Assembly: GCA_036877525.1 (NCBI GenBank)
Contig: JAZGTH010000208.1
Location: 1-64,000 of the forward strand
Source: Chromobotia macracanthus
Taxonomy: Eukaryota; Chordata; Actinopteri; Cypriniformes; Botiidae
Length of the DNA: 64,000 nt
Direction: 5' to 3'
Shown here: piece after piece, positions 58,020 through 64,000 of the stretch
Layout of the letters: every line of letters begins with the position of its first letter
Numbering within the stretch: the first letter of the stretch is position 1
Translations under genes and position numbers: made by a program
Notes under the pieces: model-generated
Database searches by the model: none
Told to the model about the DNA's origin: nothing
What the model saw: the letters and a program-made list of their open reading frames with translations, nothing else

Positions 58020-58486
58020 GGCTCCAGGGCACAGTAGTACAGAGCAGAGTCTGATACAGCAGCAGAGGAGATGATCAGATCCACACTGCTGTCAGCCTTT
58101 CTGTGTCTGATGGAGATTCCAGACACTGGAGGTGTAGCTTCAGTAAGTGTGCCATATGAATCCAGTATTAGGAACTGTGGTGGTGAACCTGCATACTGCC
58201 GATACCAGTGAAGACTATTGACTACAGAAGCTGTATATTTACAGGACAGTGTAACAGTGTCGCCCTCAACAGCAAATACAGTTTCATTATATGGAGTGAT
58301 GGTATCTTTGGCCTGACTACCTGTAAATGAACAATTCTGTTAAATCCTATCCAGTACAAATGTAATTCTGATATATTCTTCAAACTCAATGTTTTATGAT
58401 TTTAAATATGTCAATTATTTTAAGCTAATTCTGTACAGTTCCTTACCACCAGTAGATGACAGCAATATTAATATCCAGATCATCAT
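58020..58486 (-). CDS. TRAV: V50: family M TCR V segment, intact
   Basis: Leader exon 58447-58486 (MMIWILILLSSTG), V exon 58020-58320, open: SQAKDTITPYNETVF, Cys23 in LSCKYTASV, VVNSLHWYRQYAG, Cys104 in SALYYCALE. RSS: nonamer 57982-57990, 22 bp spacer, CACAGTG 58013-58019. It differs from V39 in one CDR1 residue (Asn for Lys). Flank 58487-58900: nothing recognised. Confidence 0.92.
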
Positions 58487-58939
58487 GATATACTTGAAGA
58501 GCAGGTTTGAATAACATATAATCTGCAGTTTATGCTGTTTTACTGTGTCTGTTTTAAGCTCCGCCTGCATCACACTGCAGATTGAAGGCTGTGCATATTA
58601 CAGACACACCAAAGAAAAGTAATAATTAACAAAAACACATTAATGATACATGAGAATCTGATGATCAAACTTGTTATAAATCCAGTATAAAATCAATTTG
58701 TTTATTCTTCCAATAAATGGATTGAAAGAAAAAGTAAAACTTTAAATGATTTAGGCTGTTGTGTAGGAATATTGTGTTTTTAAATTGTGATGCATACAGG
58801 GTGTGTGTTTCACATTTGAGGACATACGCAATGTATTTTACATTGTACAGTATTACATATATGATTCCAGTCTCAGTTCTCTTGCATACTCAAATCTTCT
58901 GGTTTATGTATGACAGCAGAGCGTCTTGTGATCACTGTG

Positions 58940-59394
58940 GGCCTCAGAGCGCAGTAATACACAGCAGAGTCAGACACGCGAAGATCCTGAACTGTCAGAG
59001 GAAACGTTTTTGTTGTGTCTGTTGTGATGAGACTTGCATTAAATCTATCAGTGAACTCTCTGCTCTTCTCCTCACTATACTTGTCCTTCCTCAGTATGTA
59101 TTTGGGAGAGTCTTTTCCCTGCTGGATGTACCAGAAGAGATACGGGTTAACATCAGCTGAGGTGTATGTACAGTTAAGGGTCACCGTTCCACCATCAGAA
59201 TGTGTCATAATTTCTGTCTGATGAATTCTGTCTGTTTCTTTTGCTCTGATCACTGAAATCACAAAACACACAGAAAGTTTTAGAAAAATATATTTAAAAA
59301 ACATTACAGTTGTGTTACTCTTAATGAAGTAATAAAGATTATCATACCTAAACAGAATGCAGAGATGATGAGTAAACCTCTTCCCCAGTTAGGA
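58940..59394 (-). pseudogene. TRAV: V51: family N TCR V segment, V exon intact, leader start codon lost
   Basis: V exon 58940-59252 is open: RAKETDRIHQTEI, Cys23 in LNCTYTSAD, Trp41 in LFWYIQQGK, Cys104 in AVYYCALRP. RSS: nonamer ACATAAACC 58901-58909, 23 bp spacer, CACAGTG 58933-58939. The leader donor side (from 59348) matches V40, but the 5' end reads GGGAATCCTAAC where V40 has ATGGAGACTAAC, with no other in-frame ATG before an upstream stop. The intron does read in frame into the V exon from an ATG at 59304 (MFFKYIFLKLSVCF..). Flank 59400-60284: nothing recognised. Confidence 0.8.
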
Positions 59395-60322
59395 TTCCCA
59401 CAATTAATGAGCTGTTTTGTCTGGTATGGTTAAAGTTATGGAAGGTTAATGATAGAAGAGTTTAAGTTACACAGATATATTTAGGAGGGAATGTTTTCAC
59501 AGTAACCAAACCCATTCCAATCCAACATTCTGTCGCCCCCTAGTGGAAAAGTGTGACCACCATCCTCTGCTGGCCTATGACAGAGGATGATGCATGTTTA
59601 AATTCTGTGCAATGGGGCAAAAATTAAATGTTTCTTCTTTTTCATATACAACCAGTCATTATTAGAGGTGACCTTTCAAAAAAATCAATTATCTTCCAGC
59701 ATTACTTTACAGTGTGTTATCAAGCCTTGTTTTGGAGAGATATATAGACCTATAAAGGTGAACACAGCAAATGAAGATTATGCTTCTGTTGTCTGTGATT
59801 GGCAGCTATTAATTTCAGTGTATTTTGCCCTTTTTAGGTCATCAATAATGTTTCTTTAATATAGCAAGTCCATTATTTGTCTTTGCTATAAGTATTGGAA
59901 TTTATGTTTTATTTAATAGCATGTTGGTCAGTGTACATTGTCAGGCGTGTAGCCGTCAATTCAGAAGTGACAGAGACAGAATATCAGTGTTTTTTATCTG
60001 AGCAATAACTTGAATTGTATTTTCTCTCATATCTCTTCTAGCTTTATCCACTCTCAACTCTGTGTCAACATCTGGATGTTGTCTAACATCATTATGGATT
60101 TTCCAAAGCCTCTCTATCATTCTCAGTTGTGTCACTGCAGACTTTACAATTTTATTGGAGAATATTAAATGATTAAATTCAAAATAAATTCAGAATCCTC
60201 GACTTAGAGTGTAGTGAATTATAGCAGGATAGTATAGCAGAAAAGAGGTTTACATGTGTATAATATAGATTCAGTTGTGTATCAGGTTTTTGTACAGAGT
60301 CTTTGTGTTTCCTGTCACTGTG

Positions 60323-60790
60323 GGCACCAGGGCACAGTAGTACAGAGCAGAGTCTGATACAGCAGCAGAAGAGATCTCCAGATTCACGTGTTTTACATCT
60401 TTTGCAGCACTTGAATATAGACGAAGATCAGGCTCAGATGTGTTTGAATATTCTGTGACTGACAGTAGAAATTCTGGTGTTGCTCCAGGATACTGTCGAT
60501 ACCACTGGAGAGAGTCAACAGTGACACCACTAGTGATACTGTATTTACAAGAGAGAATCACAGTTTCACCTTCAGAAACATGTTTATCTGAAGACAATGG
60601 CTGTATTGTATCAGCAAAGGAAGTTCCTGCGGAAAAAGAAAACAACCTCAATTAATCAAGAAATGAATTATTGTTGTTATCATTTATGTTTTTAATGTTT
60701 GTGTTTGCTTTTATTTTGACTGTAAGTTTTCTTCGATTAATATCTCTTACCCATATAAATGTGCATTATTGTCCAGGTAAAGAGGAACAT
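60323..60790 (-). CDS. TRAV: V52: family H TCR V segment, intact
   Basis: Leader exon 60751-60790 (MFLFTWTIMHIYM), V exon 60323-60626: TSFADTIQPLSSDKH, Cys23 in LSCKYSITSG, VTVDSLQWYRQYPG, Cys104 in SALYYCALVP. RSS: nonamer 60285-60293, 22 bp spacer, CACAGTG 60316-60322. Intact partner of V41; closest in CDR1 length and CDR3 end to V35. Flank 60791-61135: nothing recognised. Confidence 0.93.
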
Positions 60791-61135
60791 GATGTGTTCA
60801 GAGATACAGTGAAGGCAGAAACAGCATTAGAATAATTCACTCACTGTCTCACTCTCACAACATCTTTCTAAATAAGCTCCGCCCACTGCTGATGTTCTGT
60901 CTCTGATAAGTGGGAGATGGATAACAAACTTATTTTGTATTAGCAGTGAGCAGAAAACAGCTTTTATAATGTTAAGCTAATGTCAGAAAAGACAATTTAA
61001 AATGTGTTTTGGGGCAGAACATGAATTGACAGCTGAATACAGTAAGTGCTCATATGAAAAATTGTTCTGTGGTGCTGAGGGTTCAGCTCTGTTTGTTATG
61101 TTTAACACTTTAAATCTGCACAGCTCAGAGCTGAT

Positions 61136-61250
61136 AGTTCTTGTAAGAAAGTTTTCTGTGTATCAGTCACAGAGGACCTCAGAGTTGTACACATCAGAGT
61201 CAGACACACACATCCTGGATTGTCAGAGAAACTGAGGATTTGTTGAGATC
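61136..61250 (-). pseudogene. V53: truncated V end relic
   Basis: Degenerate RSS (nonamer ACAAGAACT 61136-61144, 23 bp spacer, heptamer CTCTGTG 61168-61174) and about 75 bp of V exon end, with SDSDV-like codons and several small deletions. It stops in unrelated sequence at about 61250. The RSS flank matches V47. A shorter derivative without the RSS is seen near 49100-49150. Confidence 0.7.
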
Positions 61251-61481
61251 TGAGCAAAACAAAAACTGAACATATTTGTAAAGCGTCTTTGAAATGTTTC
61301 CTGTACATTTGAATGTCTATGTGATAGTGTTATGCTGTAGCATCACACAGGTGTTACCACATAATTTATTACATTTAGTGTTAAAAGATTGTGGCTTTGA
61401 TTGTGGTTTTCATTCACAGGTTCAATGTGAAAATAACTTTTAGGTTTTTGTACGACCTGCTTCATGTTTTGTATCACTGGG

Positions 61482-62125
61482 CTCCAACTCTTAGAGCACA
61501 GTAATATAGAGCTGAATCTGACAGAGTCACACTGTCTATAATGAGTTCAGTGGATGTGCGAGATGTAGTCGACTGAAACCGCTGATCAGAGGTATGTTCA
61601 TCACTCCATGATCGAGCACCTTTATACAGTAAATACTGAGGTTCTCTGTTAGGATACTGTCTGTACCAGTAAAGCCAAATATCACTGCTGCTTGTATCAT
61701 ATGAACAGCTCATTGTCACAGATTCTCTTTCTTTAGTGATGATTTCTGTCCCTTTATCTGGATAAATATTGTCTCCAGACACCAAACCTGCAAACAATAA
61801 GCAAAACAAGCTGATTTTTAAAAGTGAGGATAATGTATTGAATGGCAAATACAAAGTAACTATGTAAAAACAATTGAATCAAATCAGATCAATAAAGCAT
61901 GTGAGGTTTTGACCTGCTGAAAATACCAGTGTGGCTCTGAGAGATTATTTGGTCATCCTGCTTCATTGATTAAGTTTTGCTGGTGAACCAGATGCTCAGA
62001 TTGAAATGAATGCTGGTCTTTTTAGCAGGGAGGGTTTAAAACACACGTTTGATCATTTATGTGGCCAGTTTTATAAATGATGTACCTGTTACCAGGATGA
62101 AAATCAGTAGAAAGCATCGGTCCAT
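61482..62125 (-). CDS. TRAV: V54: family C3 TCR V segment, intact
   Basis: Leader exon 62086-62125 (MDRCFLLIFILVT), 298 bp intron, V exon 61482-61787: GLVSGDNIYPDKG, Cys23 in MSCSYDTSS, Trp41 in LYWYRQYPN, Cys104 in YYCALRVGA. RSS: nonamer 61443-61451, 23 bp spacer, CCCAGTG 61475-61481. In-frame intron reading from an ATG at 61854 (MYLPFNTLSSLLKIS..). Left flank as at V42, right flank as at V16. Confidence 0.92.
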
Positions 62126-62324
62126 GTTAAATAAGATGAACTCGGTTCTCTGTTGAGTCTGTCAGTGTCTGAGCTACAGATCTGTCATAAAGACGCACAT
62201 GAACTTCCTGCTTTCTGGATTTCCTGCTGTTGTTGTCATCTGCTGGGTGGGCAACATCAATTCTGACTTATAATATCTAAACAAAACATGCAGAAAAATG
62301 TATATCTTTGATTCACAGTACGCC

Positions 62325-62368
62325 GCGTTGGATAAAAGTGTCTGCAAAATTCATAAATGTAAATGTAA
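62325..62368. mobile_element. Degenerate SINE-like repeat tail in V54 flank
   Basis: Copy of 18281-18325. Confidence 0.55.
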
Positions 62369-62570
62369 GAAAATATTTCAAAGGTCTATTACAAACAACA
62401 CCAACCATCCACTCTAGAAGAATTTTTAAATTTAAGTTATTTTTAAAATAACTAATTTTTTGGTTATTTTTAAGGTAGTTTTAAAACGTAATATTTGTTA
62501 ATCAGTTTGATACCGAATACTAAAAAGACAATCCATATGCATACACAGTTATGTTGTTGAAAATGCATAC

Positions 62571-62619
62571 CGAGAAAGAATAGTGCAAAAAGAAAGATAT
62601 TCCTCAGCCTCTGTGACAT
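62571..62619 (-). pseudogene. Orphan family J leader exon
   Basis: 49-bp leader encoding MSQRLRNIFLFALFFL with intact ATG and GTATGC donor. The V exon expected at about 62.1-62.4 kb has been deleted, joining its intron to the V54 flank. It could still be transcribed and splice to a downstream V exon, but that is speculation. Confidence 0.8.
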
Positions 62620-63288
62620 GACTGTGTCTGAATATGTTTTGAAGTCTGGCTAAATCTATCAGTGAAAGAGTTTTGCTTTTGCTATTATAACTGTGACCAG
62701 AGGAGGGGCTTACAGATACTCAATGAAGCTTATTTTCTTAAATATAATGTTGAGTTGATGTTGCCCTACTTTTTGGTAAAATGTAGGTATTGCATAGATA
62801 AAACAATGACATACAGTGTCATAGGGCTGACAAATACTCTTGTAACAGATTATTGTTACAATGGATTTAACAGAAAACATTTGCTTTTGTTCTGCTGCAT
62901 CCATTATAAGTGTCAGTATAAAGTCCAAATCCGCTGTCATATCAGCAACTTGATAAAATAATAAATTCATTGATTAAATTCTTCCATCTCTGTTCATATG
63001 AGCTTCAAACATTTAACTGCCACAAAAATAAAGATTTTAGGCTCTATTATACAATACAACCATAATCTGATTAATTGCAGTAGTTCATTACCTCGTGACA
63101 CACATGTACCAGCACTATGTATTACACATGAAATATTTCAGGTGTTTTGGTTTATGCGTTGATTTCATTATTTCTCTGACATGTATTACTGTAACTTGGC
63201 TGCTGCAGTGTCTTCTTCTCTGTGTTGGTCTCTTGTGTCTGATTGGAAAAGGTTTTTGTAGTGAGCTGATGTGTTTCCTGTCACTGTG

Positions 63289-63737
63289 GGCTGCAGGGCA
63301 CAGTAATACAGAGCAGAATCAGACACATGCAGATCCTGGATTGTCAGTGGAACTGATTTTGCAGATGCGTCGAGATCAGCCTTAAATCTTGCCTTGAACT
63401 TTTCCTCTTCATTTCCAAAGGAACCGACTCTGTCCAGCATGTATTCAGGGATCCCGTTTACTTTTTGCTGGTACCAAAAGAGAGTCGGGGAGCCAGTAGT
63501 TTCATATGTACAGCTGATTGTTACAGTTTCACCTTCATAAGCAGTTTGAACTCTTGTTTTCTGTGTAACACTGTTCTGAGATTTTGCTCCTATAGAAGAG
63601 AATTGTTAAACTATATCAGTAAAGAAAATGAAAGGATAATGACAATAATGTTTAAAGAGAATACATTTAATTCAATTCAACTTACCCAGGAAACAAATAA
63701 AAACAATGGAAATTTGTTTCAGCCAGTGTGTGATCAT
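63289..63737 (-). CDS. TRAV: V55: chimeric TCR V segment, family I2 body with family K 3' end
   Basis: Leader exon 63686-63737 (MITHWLKQISIVFICFL), V exon 63289-63589: AKSQNSVTQKTRV, Cys23 in ISCTYETTG, Trp41 in LFWYQQKVN, DRVGSFGNEEEKF, then SALYYCALQP. RSS: nonamer 63251-63259, 22 bp spacer, CACAGTG 63282-63288, of family K type. Same chimeric structure as V48, so the fusion was duplicated. Flank 63738-64000 copies the V37/V48 upstream region to the window end, with nothing else recognised. Confidence 0.92.
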
Positions 63738-64000
63738 GTTTCTACAAAAAATTATCATTTATTCTTATTAACAATGCAGATCACAACACTTGCTGTAGTC
63801 TGTGATAGAGTGACGAAAATACCATAATGAAAGGAAATGTTTTGGCTAAGATCTTTTGACTCCACCCTCAGACCAGGATTAGCATATTTCTACATTCATA
63901 TTTAGTGGGTCTTATTAAAAACATTTTAAATATTTTGGAATCTGACAGAGTCAATGAATGCATCTTATGTTTAGGGATCAGTCATGCTTATGAGAATAAT

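Larger units (their letters stand above)
56258..62125. repeat. Segmental duplicate of the V38-V42 region
   Basis: V49, solitary RSS, V50, V51 and V52 correspond to V38, solitary RSS, V39, V40 and V41 with offsets of 11,896-11,933 bp, including the TC repeat and intergenic DNA. At the right end the C2 gene V42 is replaced by a C3 gene (V54). Confidence 0.9.
62126..63250. other. V54 upstream flank with SINE tail and orphan leader
   Basis: 62325-62368 is the SINE-like tail seen 5' of V16 and V20. At about 62418 the sequence jumps into the intron of a family J gene, so that gene's V exon is gone. From there to V55 it matches the V21-V22 spacer. No V exon is present. Confidence 0.75.

Noticed and set aside
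1..64000. J, D or C segments, or a 12-spacer RSS
   Set aside because: No FGxG-type J motif next to a 12-bp-spacer RSS and no immunoglobulin constant exon were seen; all recognised RSSs are of the 19-25 bp class next to V exons. Short J segments could still be missed by eye.

Overview
This window is a germline array of T-cell receptor alpha/delta variable (TRAV/TRDV-type) gene segments from a ray-finned fish. All segments lie on the minus strand, so the joining and constant genes they recombine with should lie to the left of (below) coordinate 1. No J, D or C segment, no other protein gene and no RNA gene was recognised. Evidence for a teleost: AT-rich DNA, V segments of the fish TRAV type (WYRQ or WYQQ in FR2, DSALYYCAL or DSAVYYCAL in FR3), and a dispersed repeat with the box common in fish genomes (GCGACTTACA near AGCAGACGC). 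An otophysan fish is plausible, but the species cannot be fixed. TRAV cannot be separated from TRDV by sequence here, so the symbol TRAV is provisional.

Each segment, read on the minus strand, has the same plan. A short leader exon (13, 15, 16 or 17 codons plus one base of a split codon) carries the ATG and a hydrophobic core. An intron of about 80 to 310 bp follows. The V exon (about 286-319 bp) holds FR1, Cys23, Trp41, FR3 and Cys104. It ends directly in a recombination signal sequence (RSS): a heptamer, a 19-25 bp spacer (usually 22 or 23) and an ACAAAAACY-like nonamer. On the plus strand the order is nonamer, spacer, heptamer, V exon, intron, leader. In the entries, coordinates run from the V exon edge at the heptamer to the leader ATG. 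Heptamers are quoted in sense orientation. V1-V55 are my labels, left to right; V46 and V53 are relics.

I count 53 recognisable V segments: 40 look intact, one has lost Cys23 only (V41), one has lost only its start codon (V51), and 11 are pseudogenes. There are also solitary RSSs, solitary leader exons and a truncated V end. They fall into about 16 families, labelled A-P.

Layout. 1-15.4 kb: V1-V14, mixed families. 16.1-29.8 kb: a tandem array with a period of about 4.9 kb (V15-V25), the third unit missing one gene. 29.8-34.0 kb: alternating B and C family genes (V26-V29). 34.4-42.4 kb: a second copy of 7.4-15.4 kb (V30-V36), offset about 27.05 kb. 43-51.3 kb: V37-V43. 51.3-54.4 kb: a degraded zone. 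54.4-64 kb: chimeric V48 and V55 flanking a second copy of the V38-V42 region (offset about 11.9 kb).

Function. In a developing T cell one V is joined by RAG1/2 to a (D)J segment, giving the variable domain of the alpha or delta chain. The common orientation means deletional joining to segments on the left. The points most worth checking are a family of ten intact genes with a CCCAGTG heptamer instead of one starting CAC, chimeric V genes with crossovers in the conserved FR3 block, reciprocal decay of duplicates V40 and V51, and introns that read in frame as signal-peptide-like sequence into the V exon.
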